Assembly: GCF_000346465.2 (NCBI RefSeq)
Contig: NC_034013.1
Span: 9,449,819 to 9,513,818 of the forward strand
Source of the DNA: Prunus persica
Lineage: Eukaryota > Streptophyta > Magnoliopsida > Rosales > Rosaceae
Direction: 5' to 3'
Length of the DNA: 64,000 nucleotides
Part shown: positions 46,805 to 60,204 of the stretch, in pieces
Position numbering within the stretch: position 1 is the stretch's first letter
How the letters are laid out: every line of letters begins with the position of its first letter
Notes under the pieces: model-generated
Seen by the model: only the letters and a program-made list of their open reading frames with translations
The model's database searches: none
What the model was told of the DNA's origin: nothing
Position numbers and translations under genes: made by a program

Positions 46805-49800
46805 AACGACCCGCGTAATAAAACGCTGCCGTCCCCTACCTAACGGTGAAGAGACGACGCTAGCTGGCTCTTCCCCACACTACCTACCTACGACATGTGC
46901 TGCAAGTAACGGAATACGCAGGCTCCGTTATATTTGAAATCGTGGAGGGAGGGAGGGAAGGGAAAGGAAGCGTCGGTTATGAAAGTGACAGGTGTGGCGG
47001 TTAAACACTAGAAACACACCGCTTCATTCAAGTGCAGTGGCGGGAAGATGGCCGCGTTTCCCGCCAAGTCGGAAAGAGGTGGGGTGGTGTAGGGGTCCAC
47101 AAATTATCACGGGGAAGAGAAAATTCCACCGTAATATCCATATCGATATTGAGCAAAGGTGGGTCCCGTTGCCCTTTCGAAGCGAGAAAGGCTGGTTTAG
47201 TCGCTGGAAGGGAATGGTGACACGTCGATGACAGTCCAGTACGACGTCGTCGAATCAGTCTCTGTCCCGTCGGAAAAAAATATTTTTTTTCTTTTTTAAT
47301 AATTTAAATTTCGGATTTATGGGAATTCCCGCTTTTTTTCTTGGGTCTGCTTTTTGACCGTTAAGTCTATGGAATGGCGCGAAAATCGAAACCCACATTC
47401 ACGTAATCGCACTGTTGGGGCTGGGTTTTGTGGGTAAGGGGGAGGATTCTATACAACGGCGCCGCAGAATTCTCCGTGAGACACTCGCGGCATGTCTTAA
47501 GCTCAGCGGGATTAACTGTTTGATTTACTCTGCTATGGAATATTTGCATTTTCCTTGCACGTCGGTTTTTTTTTTTTTTTTTTTTCATGAGGATCTGTAC
47601 CTTAGTCGGAAGATCTTGGCCGTCAAATTAGGGGTTACAAGTTTTGTCAGTTTTGGAAGCAGGCTTTGGTCAAAATCTCAAAATAGTAGCCATGTGCGCT
47701 CGTGGGGGAGGCTCTGAGTCTTTCTTTAACTTCCGTTTACAATGCAGAGCAGAAGAGCGCATTAGGAATGGTCCCTTTTTGTATAAACACATACACATGT
47801 GTCACATTTTATTTGAATTTCGTCCTTCTTGGTTTCCCATTTGAGAATTGGATCATCAATTTTGTGATCTTTAATTTTTGTCAATTTGATCCTTTTCTCA
47901 AATGGGTTTAGTGTGTTATCCAATGGAAAGAAAAAAGAAAGATCTCCAATGACATTTGGTGTGTTATCCGACTTCAAAACTAGGACCGCGTGAGCAATTT
48001 GTGGTCAATATCTAATTTCTTCATGTTTTTATTAGCAAAAAAGAAAAGAAAAAGTATTTCCATAAATTTGGATGGATATGGCTTATCTTTTGTGTCACAA
48101 ACGTGTTGAGATTTAACATAATTTTATCCAACATGTTTTATTTCTACAAACATCCTTTTTATCGATGTAATGAATGAGGTCATGTACATAAGATGTATTC
48201 TTATATGTAAAAACACGCAGTGCTATTTCGAATTAAGATCGCATTGGAATTGTGTGTATTTTGTATGTGTGTGTCTATGCATGGCAATGACATGCACACA
48301 TATCTTGGAAACTCCAATCGATGTCACCTAAGATTATGTAAGCAAGGATCGCATTCATGTAAAGAAATAATCGTATTTCAAAAAGTCTCTTCTTTAATGT
48401 TGAAAATATACAAATAGTTAAAAGGTACAAGAAAATCTACATGTGTATCTCTAATTTAGATTGCAAAAGCAGAGACCGTGGGATCACTATGAGACGGCTG
48501 ACATTTCCACTCAAGAGCAAGCAGAAATGATAAAGCAGCTGCAAGACCTACCCAAGAAAACGTAAACAGGGGGCAATAGAACTGGCGAAGTCCTTGGGGG
48601 TCCCGGGTAGGCTTGCCTTGCAAGACTGGTTTCAAAGCTGCATGCTTTGATTTTCTTATACGATCTAGAAAGTAGAAATTGATCACAAGTCTTTTGACCT
48701 ACCTACTTCATTTTTAATACCAAAAAGTATTCTTGATTTCGTATTGGAGGTCCTAGATTACATCTATAAACACTTGACCAAAAAAAGAAGAAGAGAAGAT
48801 TACATGCAATGCCTTTGAGACTTTGAGTGCACATTTTGTGTGGCCATATAGATTGTAGTCCATAAACTAACTTATAAATTAGTAAATTAATATGTAATAT
48901 GAATTTGACCAAAAGCTACGCATACTTGATGATACATCAAAAATTACTCTAAGAAACTTAATTATCATACATCAAATTATGATGTGCGGCTATGCATGCG
49001 CTTTCTCTGTTCGTCAATTAAATTATTATTATTATTTTTGTATAAGTGAAAGTCCAAAGGTCTGTTTGATATAGAGGAAAATGAGAGTGAGAATGGTTAA
49101 TTCGATGAGGCTTTCTTTAGTATCACCTTTCGAGGATGTTTTATCCTTTTTTTAATTTAAAAAAAATGTCCCATTGCAACAACACAAGTTTGAGATTCCT
49201 AAAATCAGATTTTGCAAAGGCATTTTCCGGGTACAATTTGGTACTATGTGACCACCATATATTTGCTGCAATAGTTGGTAAGAAATCAAGTTTGCCAACT
49301 GGAGAATTGTGGGTTGGAGAAGAGGACCTGTCAGGACATTGAACAACATGAAAATCCTTCAAATTAATGTCAATTATAAGATTATGACTGCTTAGTGTTG
49401 CACCCATTTCCCACCGAATAATGAAAATATTATTTGACAATTTCAGAGTTGTGGCCTTTTGGCTTCCCTTGAGAAGACAGCGTACCCAATTGGACAACTC
49501 TCAATTTCTCAATTGAAAACACCAACATTTAAATCATTAATTATAAATTATATAATTTCTTCACCATATATGACTTTTGTGCCACATAGAATTACATTCA
49601 TTTTTAAATATTTTATGATAAAATCTTTTTATTATTTTATTTTAAAAATTATTTTTTGCTCCATTGTTGCCTCTTGTGACTTGAATTGGATAATAGTCAT
49701 TTATGTCATATTGCCTATTGCCTATTGCATAGGTATATATATGTTTTTTCATATTTTTGACACTGTGTAATAGTATTTTATTTACCTTTTTTTTATACGT

Positions 49801-52800
49801 AACATACAATTTTATAGTCTTTTAATTTATGTTCCTAACTTATAGGTAACATACTATTTACCTGTATGTTAGGTACATAATTTAATATGGGCGCTTGTTT
49901 GATTGATTAGTATAATATGTGGGTCTTTACTTTTTATTGATTAAATTGTATTTTATCCATATATTAGGAATATTATCAAAGAAAGAATTCAAAATTTAAA
50001 TTCTAGAATTCAATTACATGGAAATAAAGCATTAAATTTATATTTAATGTATTTTCCTTATTTACCTCAAAGGGTAAAATCAACACAACAAAAAAAGTAA
50101 TAAATGTCAAAGGATCTACGTATAAAACCAAAAACACGAGAATTAAATCCAATTACAACTAATTGTTTTGGATCTAAATCTAAGAAGTCCTTATTTAATA
50201 GCAAAATAAGACTGATTGCAAAAGTATTTCATTAACCCATTGATTATTTTTGCATATATAAATCAATTTTCTAGCACCCATACGTCATTGCTTAGGTGAT
50301 AAAATTCCAGTTTAGTGGTTATCAAAATTTGGATTGGTAACTTTACTAGGTTTCCTCAGGCACATACCCCGAGTAATGAGTGATCACATCACATAGGTTT
50401 TGACCCGTTAATGCATCTCTAAAATATCTGTCTGCATGCATAATTAGATTAGTAGAAGGTTGACCTTTTAAGCATCTTTTTGATCTTGTCAAGGACTGAT
50501 TTGATTAAGCATTTTTTTTTGAAGAGCATGCAGAATGATGTAGCTTTGTTAATTAATTGGGGAATTCTCCATAGTAATTGAAACTGTTAATCAGAAATTA
50601 ACACGATGATTGGGTCAATATGTGGGTAAATGATGGTATTCCCCTTCCAACTAGTAGTGTTTTTTCAACATAAAGTATCAATGCCGGTGGATAGACAATT
50701 AATTACATTATTATAAAACCCTTCTTTTCTAAGCAACAAAATCAAGAGGGAGATCTCGCTTTTCATTTGTGACTAAGACATGTTTTACCTTTGCTTGGTG
50801 TGACTAAGTTAATATTATACCCTAGAAAAATAAAAAATGACGTTTCAAAGTTAATTTTAAAAATATGTGTTTGTTGGAACGAGCATGTCACTAACCACCC
50901 TATCATGCAAGCAACGTATACGACGTGTTGGATAATTGTGAGAAGAGCAATGACGTATAAAATCGTCCCATTTTAAAGTTTATTGGGTAAAAGGTTAACT
51001 ATGAGACAAATTGTAAACTCAAATATTTTAAATTTAAATATTAACAATGAAAGGACCGAATTTAGTTTGATAGTGTGAAATTACAGGAAGTTTTTTTTCA
51101 TTGCAAAAAAATAAATAAATAAAGTAGCTCAATCATTAAACAAAGTGATGGCAAAAAAAAAAAAAAAAAAAAAAATCAAACAGAGCAGCCCTTGATCTTT
51201 TTCCCCTCGAGCAACCTCTAGAACACAAAATTCTCAAGGTTACCCTACTTGCCGACTGCCAAATCATGGTTTCCACACAGACACAATGGTTGGTGCTGCC
51301 CCTTGAGAGATTTACATGCCCCCACTTGCAATGTTTTTGTCTCTTTGTTTGAACAAGATCGAAATTCCACATTCTAATTTGACTATTCAGCATTATCACA
51401 TTCTCTGTGCCAAGTCTGCTAGTCTAATTTCCCTTCTCCTGAATTTACTGCACCAAATCAGACGAAAACCATACCTTTGTCTACAGCAAAACGGCTGCTA
51501 AATTAATTTTGTGGGTGCCACCTTCTTGAAGACTTTGTTGTGATATATGCCATTCACAATTGGTGAGTCACCCTCCTTGTGGAAAAATTTCACATGGGAT
51601 TTTGGTGCCCTTGTCAAAAGGGGTCAAATGTCCCTTCCCATTTTTTCTTTTTGGGGATAAGCAATAAGAATTGATTTACAAAATACCTTTATAACGGGTC
51701 AATACACACATAACTAGGTATCGAATTCATCACAATAATATAAATCAAATCTGAAACCTCCTCCAACCAACTGAAGAATACCCCCTCATCACCATCACTT
51801 GTTGCCTATTCACATGGCACCACATGACATTGCAAATGAGTTGGCCCTGCCTTTTCATGACACAGTGCTTCCATGATTGGCGGCCTATATACATACCCTT
51901 CTGATCTGAAACCCTATGCTCATATAGCTTAAAAAAATAGCCGCTTCCCCTTTTCACTTTTCAGTGATGTATATGATCAGAAACATTGTATTGTCCTTTT
52001 GCTTTCTTTCTTTTTCTCATATGCAAATTGAACAACATGTTTCTGGATTGGATCCAAGAACCCTTTGAAGAGATAGGGACAATGTGAACAGTGAATTTTG
52101 TAAATGTGTTGGGTTGGAACATTTATTTTTCTGGGTTGATGATGAGGGCACATCATTTACTTATAATGATATAAACATGTGAATGCACATGCTCAAAGTC
52201 CCATTCAGTCACCTCTCATTGATCACAATTCACAAGTGATGTGCTTATCAAGCATTGGTTCAGTAAATGAGTCCAGCCCCAGATGAGTTAAGGCTATTTA
52301 AGATCTATTCATGGATGATACACACTGGCAATGAAGTTGTTTAAAAAGTTTTGAATTTCATTGTTTGGGGCCCCTTTTGATCACATTTGCCTTTTTTGTT
52401 TTCAGTTTTTACAGTTTATCTATGGTTGGTCTTTGGCGGGAGATTTTTTTTTATTGTAGAAATTTTCATTTTTCGCCATAATTATGTCTAATTTCTATTT
52501 AGACCCCTTATATATATTTTTTCTTGGACCGCTCCGTTTTTGTAATGTGACTTTATCTCCACATGCCCATTCGTTTTTTTTTACTTCCCCCGAATGCCCA
52601 ATTTCTCTATAATTCCAACAAACATTTTTGTGTTTTGGGATAAAATCAAATAACTTCATTAACTGAAAACAAAGCTAAAAAAACAGCCATAATACAATGG
52701 AACTTTAAGACCATCTCAGTGGCTCTGTTCAAAATCTTTTCATAAAAAACCCCCAAAAGAGGAAAATTCGGTGAAGAAAAACACCTCATGTTTCCGACAT

Positions 52801-53072
52801 TAACATAAAATACAGCTTAAATTATGTTTTAAAGAAATGCATTTTTTGGGTTTAGGCTTCAAAACTTGTGTTGGAAAGGTGGCTGCTTTAATCAGATAAA
52901 TAAAACCACAATGGATTTGCTAATAACTTAAAAACAATTTTCTTATAACAAATAAAAACTTAAAACAAAATTATTATTATTTTTTTCCTGGGGACAGATA
53001 ATTTTACAACTCTTGCCTTGTACACATTGCACAAGCGGCCATGATAGTGTGTTGGAGGACTGACATGGAAAT
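46805..53072. other. Intergenic region
   Basis: The left part (to about 47.3 kb) is GC-rich. The rest is AT-rich with many poly-A/T runs (for example 51150-51175). No frame resembles a known protein. From about 52400 the sequence is homologous to the flank at 57200-57800, part of the F-box gene duplication. Confidence 0.55.
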
Positions 53073-53085
53073 GTCGATGCTATTT

Positions 53086-54148
53086 TTTTTTTGGGTCGAA
53101 AGGATGCTTCATTAAGCCCAAGGGCAGGCCGAAAACAGCCAAAAATACATAAACAAGAGTTGAAAAGGAAACACACCAAAGCCAGAATCAGGTGAGTGCA
53201 AACAGAAGTTTCCTTCCCAACATGGGAAATAAAGGAAGTTACATTGGGGGACCAGGAAGTCCATCAGAAGTTTTTTTTGTTGTCGGAATCAAGTTTCATT
53301 GATAGAAAGGCAATGCCAATTACAACTTACAAGATAGTGGAACTCATAAAAATGAGTCCAAACAAATGCAACAGTAAAAGCCCACTAGGATAAAGCCAGA
53401 GCCCAAAATTGACATAAAGTTTGAGTACAAAACTGATATAAAGCCAGATCCAACCAAAAGCAGAAACACCACCGAACGCCAAAGCAACGATGCCGTTGCT
53501 TTCATGAAGATCGAGACATCGCCACCAGGACTAATGATGAGTGAAAGAACTGCAAACACACAAAACAAATACAAAAACTACAAATCTAAAAATCTCTTGC
53601 AATACATAAACCGACAATCAAAGACTCAATAACTCCTACAAAAATGAAACCACCAAAACACCAAGAGGGAAACAACAGCCAATCCAAGAACAAACCTGGG
53701 AAAACACTTCCCAAAGCCAAAGAAACCAACATCCTAAGCAAGGAAGGAGGTGGTAACAATCCAAGAATGGAAGGAGTTGTGCAAGCACCTGAGGAAGAGC
53801 TCTACACATCTTCCGAAAGGGACAAAAAAAATCGTGTTTGGGATTAGTCGCTACACCCCATGGGGGCCGATAGATCTAAGAGGGAGATAAGAGTCCTTGA
53901 AGAAGCCATATAAGGAGGGAGGAATTTAAAGGGAGCTGAGAAATTAAAAATAAAAAGAAAGGAAGATGACAGAGATGGAGTGAAGAGGAAGATGGAAGAT
54001 GGATGATAGAAATTGGAAATTGAAAGGAGTATCGGGGGGAGGGAAGGAGGGGTAGTGACCAATTCTTGCAGCCTCGTGAGCTGCTCGATTTTTCTTGCGA
54101 GGGATCCATCGTCAATCCACGGATTCAAAAGACGATGATCGTCTTCGT
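53086..54148 (-). mobile_element. Non-LTR retroelement (LINE-like) insertion
   Basis: The block is absent from the paralogous flank near 57830, where GTCGATGCTATTT continues directly into GTTGTTATTG. Here it is flanked by a 13-bp duplication with one mismatch (GTCGATGCTATTT at 53073-53085; GTCAATGCTATTT at 54149-54161). It begins with a T run on the plus strand, so it is a minus-strand copy with a short A tail. A second T run at 53271-53278 suggests a nested or composite insertion. No reverse transcriptase remains. A 5'-truncated LINE copy is the simplest reading; a processed transcript is the alternative. Confidence 0.75.
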
Positions 54149-54161
54149 GTCAATGCTATTT

Positions 54162-55432
54162 GTTGTTATTGTTTTTTGGTCTCAATCTCATTCCCATTCC
54201 CATTCCCATTCCCACTCCTCTCACTTACCTCAACAAACAGGATTGTGCAATCAACATATCCTACTCCAAAAGTCACAGGTTCCATGGAAACTATTAATCA
54301 ACAACCAATCATTGGGTTAATATACCTACACATTTCGAATGTGAAGCAAAATATATCAAATGCAAATACTGCTGATTGTTGAGCCAAGGAAATTTACTTA
54401 AAAAATACAACAAAAAATTTGCAGAATCATTTGATGGATGATTCCATAGAAACAGGTAGATAGTTTAGAACTGCATAACCAATTCAAATATTTAACAGGT
54501 GTATAATGCCATAGAAAAATACAAGTATATTCAAAAGTTACTACTAAATCTTTGTAATTTAGTTATGTTTAATTTGTTTTATGAGGTACAACAGAAATGT
54601 CATAAAGCCAGATTGAGGATGCCACTCTTGTCAGAAGGCATAAGAGTGACTCCGTCGTGGTAGGAATGTAATTAGATTGTTAATATAAGTAATCTTTTAA
54701 TGAATGTTAACTTATGTGAATAAAATTTATCAAGATGGATTGATTCAAACACGATTTGCAGTTGCTTAAAAGCGGGTACAATTGCAGAAGCATTTAAACT
54801 GGTGCAAAGCCAATAGAAATTAGCAACTAGATACTTCCATAGTTCCATTTCAGTTTTTCAAAAGCTGAAGAATAAATAGTCCAACAACTACTACAGAAAG
54901 CGTATCAGCACTACAGATAACAAGTTCATGCTAAGTAATTACACCACAACATCAGGCATATAACACTATTGCCCTACAAATCTGCAACACAATAAACAAG
55001 AAAACAAAAATTATGTTAGCTCATGGGAGAACATGAGAACGATGTTACTGAGCATCAGGCATCAGGCACGTTGGGTAAAGGGCGTTACCGCGCATCAGAC
55101 CTGCAACAAAAGGAAACAAGAAAAGTACTTGTTTAATCAATGCTTAAGCACGAAACTTCCTCTTCATGCTTACTTACATGAATGAAAGCTAAATTGTAAA
55201 AGGACCTAGAAACATTGGACATGGGATTAATGAATGAATTGCACAATCTTATTACAGAAGCAAATTAAACCATTTAAATGAATACACAAACTTCACAACA
55301 GTAGCAGCAACAGCAATTTAGTCACCAATTTGGCTTTTAATGAACATAAAAATCTGGCAAACAGAGAATTACAATGTCTTGAAAAGCAACGTTCTGTTTG
55401 CAGAACTATAACCACATTACCTGTTCTTTCTC
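54162..55432. other. 3' flank of F-box gene 1
   Basis: Part (54162-54440) is homologous to 57830-58110 in the neighbouring duplicate. A short CATTCC repeat (about 54190-54215) is expanded here compared with the other copy. No gene is seen. Confidence 0.6.
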
Positions 55433-56662
55433 TTAGTAAGACTCTGCATTGCTCTTGTTGAGTAATAGGAGGCTCTCTTTATAAAAACCAACATTGCAAT
55501 ATTGATATCCAGAAATCCCAAGATTTTTAAACTGTTTGCTCACAAGGTCTAGTGATATTAGTTCCTGCCTTGATTTGTCAGTGAGAAGCACCAGTACTTC
55601 ACCACTCTTCCTAAAATATAAGGCCCTGGGTAAAAGTCTTTCTGGACCTTGTGGACCAAGGGTAATCAGTTTGGTCCATGACTCCTTTATGCCATACTCT
55701 TTCATCACCCAAATCTCAAGAAAAGAATCTTCACACCTGTTATCTATCATGAACAGAGCAATAGATTTTCTGTTATCTGAAAGAGACAATCGCAAACCCA
55801 AGTCGTATTTCCATTGGATAATCTTCGGCATAGGTATCTTACGGAAGACCTCCTTGCCCAGGTCAAAAGTCAATATAAAATAGTAAAGACCACCATTTGT
55901 TTTGCAGAATACAGGCCAGTGAAGAAACCCATTAACAAAAGCACTGGATGCGCGTCCATCTGTTAGACATGTAGGAGAAACACAACCAAGACTGCTCCAT
56001 TTGCCGGTGGCCAGGGAATAAACCTCAGCAAGAGTTGGTGTCCCACGTTGATCCAATAAAGTGACAACTCTCACAACCTTATAGTCATTGGTCATAGCAT
56101 CAAAACCAAATCCAATCGAGGCATCGTAACCACGATGTGTAACAAATCTAACATTAGGCTTGGGAAGGGTCAGTAACTTTCTAATGGCTGGGTTCCATAT
56201 AAAGAAGTTGTAACCATAACGGTAGATATCATCCGCAAGGCAGAATAGCCCATCACAAATGCCGACCACACGAAGATGTGAGTTCCACAGTTCTTGCTTT
56301 CGAGCAATTGGAGATTCTATCTTGGCGTACTCGTCGAAAGCCCGGTTATCATAATGCACAGAGTGAACCTCGTCGTCTACCTTGTCCATGACCGTTTTGC
56401 CGAGGAAGGTGGTCACCTCCAAACCAGAAACTCTGTGGAGTAGGAGGTGAACGTCATCGACTGTTGGGCTGAGGTGGGTTCGGATAAAGCTTGGGTTTAT
56501 GATCATGGACCTCCATGCCTTGCACACTGAGGTGCATTTGACCGTAGATTTAACGGGCAGCCTAATTAGGATCTCTTGTATGATTTCCTGAGGAAAAGAG
56601 GCTGCCATCTCTCCAAATTTCAATTCGTGCATTCCTTGTGTGATATCTTGTATGTTATCCAT
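55433..56662 (-). CDS. F-box protein with FBA-type associated domain, copy 1
   Basis: This is probably a substrate receptor of an SCF (SKP1-cullin-F-box) ubiquitin ligase; the target is unknown. It is 409 residues. The F-box at about 20-63 includes FPQEIIQEILIRLPVKSTVKC and SVCKAWRSMI. An F-box-associated region follows from about 120, with LRVVGICDGLFCLADD, FFIWNPAIRKLLTLPKP and GFGFDAMTNDYKVVRVV, as in the At3g23880-like family. The start MDNIQD is chosen because a splice acceptor (TTTGGTTTCAG) lies just upstream, so the longer open frame to 56716 is intronic. A 5'UTR exon with donor CTGTAAGTTCC lies near 56945-57070. It is a tandem duplicate of the gene at 58834. Confidence 0.92.
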   Translation of the reverse strand: MDNIQDITQGMHELKFGEMAASFPQEIIQEILIRLPVKSTVKCTSVCKAWRSMIINPSFIRTHLSPTVDDVHLLLHRVSGLEVTTFLGKTVMDKVDDEVHSVHYDNRAFDEYAKIESPIARKQELWNSHLRVVGICDGLFCLADDIYRYGYNFFIWNPAIRKLLTLPKPNVRFVTHRGYDASIGFGFDAMTNDYKVVRVVTLLDQRGTPTLAEVYSLATGKWSSLGCVSPTCLTDGRASSAFVNGFLHWPVFCKTNGGLYYFILTFDLGKEVFRKIPMPKIIQWKYDLGLRLSLSDNRKSIALFMIDNRCEDSFLEIWVMKEYGIKESWTKLITLGPQGPERLLPRALYFRKSGEVLVLLTDKSRQELISLDLVSKQFKNLGISGYQYCNVGFYKESLLLLNKSNAESY

Positions 56663-56944
56663 GTCTTGCACACTCAAACAGTTATACCAACTGAAACCAA
56701 AAAATAAATAAATCAAGGCGCTGTTCTGAAAGCAGAGTCACAGTCATATACATAAAAGATAAAACTAAAAACTAAAAAGATTCAGTAATAAGGACCAACA
56801 AAAACCCTAAACTGTCATATTTTTCAGATCAAACTCAATATCCACTCTACAAATTAAAAATCCAAACCCACCATTCTCATAAGAAACAGAAAAGCTCCAA
56901 AAAATCCCAGAAAAACGAAGAGAAAAAGTTCAGGAACTTACAGT

Positions 56945-57075
56945 TTCTGGTCCTGATGAGCAGAGCAGAGCCGAAGTTGAGGAAGCGTCTGGTTCTTGTG
57001 CTGTGCTGTGCTGTGCTAGAGAAGAAGAGTGAAAAGAGAAAAGAACCCTTTCTAGCTTCTTCTAGGACATTCTTT
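56945..57075 (-). other. Probable 5'UTR exon of F-box gene 1
   Basis: The minus strand ends with CAGAAACTGTAAGTTCC, a good donor, about 280 nt before the coding exon acceptor. The equivalent of F-box gene 2 lies near 60475. The exact transcription start is not known. Confidence 0.5.
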
Positions 57076-58833
57076 TCCGTACATGGTAGTCCGCTCAAAC
57101 CCTAATAGATCATTCTGGAGACCTCTCTTTCTCTATTTATATGCTGAGATTGCGTGCCTACGTCTAAAATGCTCCGTACCAAATTAAAAGCTTGATTAAA
57201 GTTTATCTGTGGTTTGGTTCGTCTTTGGGTTTAAGAATTGCATAAGCTTTCGCGGGAACTATTTTTTATTGTAGGAAATTTTCATATTTCGCCATAACTT
57301 TGTCTAATTTCTATTTTGACCCTCTTTTTTTTTTTTTTTTTTCCTTGGACCGCTTAATTTTGTAATGCGACTTTATCTCCACAAGCCCATTCGGTTTTTC
57401 ACCCCGAAGGCCCATTCGTTAGTTTATTACAATTTCTCTCTAATTCCAACAAACATTTTTGTGTTTTGGGATCATTAACTGAAAACAAAGCTAAAAAAAT
57501 AGCCACAATACAATGGAACTTGAAGACCACCTTGGTGGCTCTGTTCAAAATCTCGTCATAAAAAACCCTAAAAGAGGAAAATTCGGTGAAGAAAATCACC
57601 TCATGTATCCGACATTAACATAAAATACAGCTTAAATTATGTTTTAAAGAAATTTACTTTTTGAGTTTGGGCTACAAAACTTGTGTTGGAAAGGTGGCTG
57701 CTTTAATCAGATAAATAAAACCACAATTTATTTGCTAATAACTTAAAACAATTTTTAATTTATTTCCTAAGGGCAGATTATACAATCTTGCCGTATGTTG
57801 GAGGACTGACATATGGAAATGTCGATGCTATTTGTTGTTATTGTTTTTCGGTCTCAATCCCATTCCCCCTCCTCTCACTTACCTCAACAAACAGGATTGT
57901 GCAATCAACATACCCAACTCAAAAAGTCTCAGGTTCCATGGAAACTATTTAATCAACAACCAATCCTTGGGTTAGTATACCTACACATTTCGAATGTGAA
58001 GCAAAATATATCAAATGCAAATGCTGCTGATTATTGAGGCAAGGAAATTTACTTTAAAAAAACAACAAAATTGCAAAATAATTTGATAGATGATTCCATA
58101 GAAAGAGGTACATAGTTTAGAACAGCATAACCAATTCAAATATTTAACAGGTGCATAGGTCGATCCAATTTTTTCAAAAACTACATTTATAAAAAGTAAA
58201 AACTATTCGAGAAAATGTATCAGAACTTGAGATAAGAAGTTCCATGTCAACAAAATGCACCATCATTTCAGGCACTGAAGGAAAACGACGTTGCAGCACT
58301 ACAAATCTGTCACAAACAAAAACGAATAAAGACCACGGTTAGGAGTGCGAATATAACTTCCAATTCATGCTTTACATATATGAAGACTAATTGGAAAATT
58401 AACTACTGTGTGCACAAAAACCATTGGAAAAGGAATTCAATGCACAAACTGTTGAACAATTCTATTTACAGCAGTAAGACCGACCATGTAATATGAATGC
58501 ATAAAGTTCCCTATGTAAACAGCAACAGTTCCACAGTCCACTTCTTAAAGTCAAACCAAGTTGATATTGTACATGTGATAAAAGTTACAAAACTATAAGC
58601 ACTTGCAAAAAGACAAGTCTAACCATATTTATCAGTATCTGGTTTGAACTTCTTGTTTTCTGGATTGAGTTTAGACGAAAGATCAGTTAATGAACATAAA
58701 AAGAACCCACATCAATTTAATCATCCATCAGGCTCTTAGTGAATATAAATATCTGGCAAGCAAAGAATTAAAATTGTTCTTCACAAGCAATGCTCTGCTC
58801 TCAGCATTATAATCACATTACCTGTTCTTTCTC
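57076..58833. other. Intergenic DNA between the F-box duplicates
   Basis: The promoter of copy 1 and the 3' flank of copy 2 lie here. The block 57200-58110 matches 52400-53072 plus 54149-54440, and a shorter match recurs at 60710-60940. These matches mark the ends of the duplicated unit. Confidence 0.65.
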
Positions 58834-60147
58834 TTAGTACGAAACAGCATCTGTCTGGTCAGATAATACAAGGCTCTCTTTGTAGGAATCGACGTTGCAA
58901 TATTGATATCCTTCTCCAGAAATCCCAAGATTTTTAATGGTTTTGCTCACAAGGTCTAGCGATACTAACTCGTGATTTGATTTTGCGCGGTGCCCATAAA
59001 AAGTATATTGATTACTAAGTATTGAACCCATAGAAAATGCTACCCTAGCTCCAGAAAGTATCAATAATGCTTCACCGTTCTTCCTAAAACATGACGCCCT
59101 GGGTAGAAGTCTTTCTGGCCCTTGTGGACCAAGAGTAATCAATTTGGTCCATGACTCCTCCATGCCATACTCTTTCATCATCCATATTTCAAGAAAAGAG
59201 TCTTCACATCTGTTATCCATCGTGAACAGAGCAATGGATTTTCCATCTCCTGAAATAGACAACCATAATCCCAGGTGGTAATTATATTTTATTAAAATCT
59301 TTGGCACCCGTATCTCGCGAAATAACTTACTGCCCACCTCAAATGTCAAGATAAAATAGTTAGAGCCATAATCTGTCCTACGGAGTGCAGGCCAGTGAAG
59401 AGCCCCATTAACAAAAGCTTGAGATGCCCGACTTAATTGACATGAAGGAGTAACAGAAAAAACACTGCTCCATGAGCCAGTAGCTAGTGAATAAACCTCA
59501 GCAAGAGTTGGCCCCACACCTTCATGCTGTAAAGTTACAACTCGCACAACCTTATAGTCATTGGTATTAGCATCAAAACCGAACCCAATAGAAGCATCGT
59601 ACCCACCATGTGTCCTAAAGGTAATAGCAGGCCCGGGAAGGGTCACTAACTTTCTAATGGCTGGATTCCATATAAAGAAGTTGTAACAATAACAGAACAT
59701 ATCATCCGCAAGGCAGACTAGCCCGTCACAAGTGCCAACCACACGAAGATGTTCATTGAGCACTTCTTGCTTTGGAGCAATTGGAAATTCTATCTTGGCA
59801 TACTCGTCAAAAGCCTGGTTATCATAATGCAGAGAATAAACCTCTTCTGTTACTTTGCTTACGATGGCTCTGTGGCCGCTAGTGGAGCTCTCCCTACCAG
59901 AAACCCTGTGGACTAGGAAGAGGTGCCTGTCATTCATGTTATTAATTTGGCTGAGGTGGGCGCGGGTAAATCTTTTGTTTATGATCATGGACCTCCATGC
60001 CTTGCACACTGAGGTGCATTTGATCAAAGATTTAACGGGTAGCCTAAGTAGGATCTCATGTATGATTTCTTGAGGAAAAGAGAGTGCCATTGCTTCAAAT
60101 TTCAATTCCTGCATCCCTTTTGTGATATCTTCTTGTATGTCATCCAT
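58834..60147 (-). CDS. F-box protein with FBA-type associated domain, copy 2
   Basis: This is a paralog of copy 1 with 437 residues. The F-box at about 21-64 has SFPQEIIHEILLRLPVKSLIKC and SVCKAWRSMIINKRF. The associated domain has LRVVGTCDGLVCLADD, FFIWNPAIRKLVTLPGP and GFGFDANTNDYKVVRVV. Near the C-terminus there are about 25 residues (around GARVAFSMGSILSNQYTF) that copy 1 lacks. The start MDDIQED follows an intron acceptor (ATTATTTTAG), and the 5'UTR exon donor is AATTGTAAGTTGC near 60470. Both copies probably use SKP1/cullin partners, and divergence suggests different or redundant substrates. Confidence 0.92.
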   Translation of the reverse strand: MDDIQEDITKGMQELKFEAMALSFPQEIIHEILLRLPVKSLIKCTSVCKAWRSMIINKRFTRAHLSQINNMNDRHLFLVHRVSGRESSTSGHRAIVSKVTEEVYSLHYDNQAFDEYAKIEFPIAPKQEVLNEHLRVVGTCDGLVCLADDMFCYCYNFFIWNPAIRKLVTLPGPAITFRTHGGYDASIGFGFDANTNDYKVVRVVTLQHEGVGPTLAEVYSLATGSWSSVFSVTPSCQLSRASQAFVNGALHWPALRRTDYGSNYFILTFEVGSKLFREIRVPKILIKYNYHLGLWLSISGDGKSIALFTMDNRCEDSFLEIWMMKEYGMEESWTKLITLGPQGPERLLPRASCFRKNGEALLILSGARVAFSMGSILSNQYTFYGHRAKSNHELVSLDLVSKTIKNLGISGEGYQYCNVDSYKESLVLSDQTDAVSY

Positions 60148-60204
60148 GTCTTGCACATTCAAATAGCTATAACAACTTACTAAAATAATAGAAACAAAAA
60201 ACAT

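Noticed and set aside
46585..46818. 77-codon frame in the GC-rich island
   Set aside because: GC-rich DNA gives long frames by chance; the G-box content explains it better as regulatory or repeat DNA.
48456..48686. 76-codon minus-strand frame with a hydrophobic stretch
   Set aside because: No family resemblance and no splice context; may be a decayed repeat.
56663..56716. N-terminal extension of F-box copy 1
   Set aside because: It lies upstream of a good splice acceptor and reads through intron sequence.
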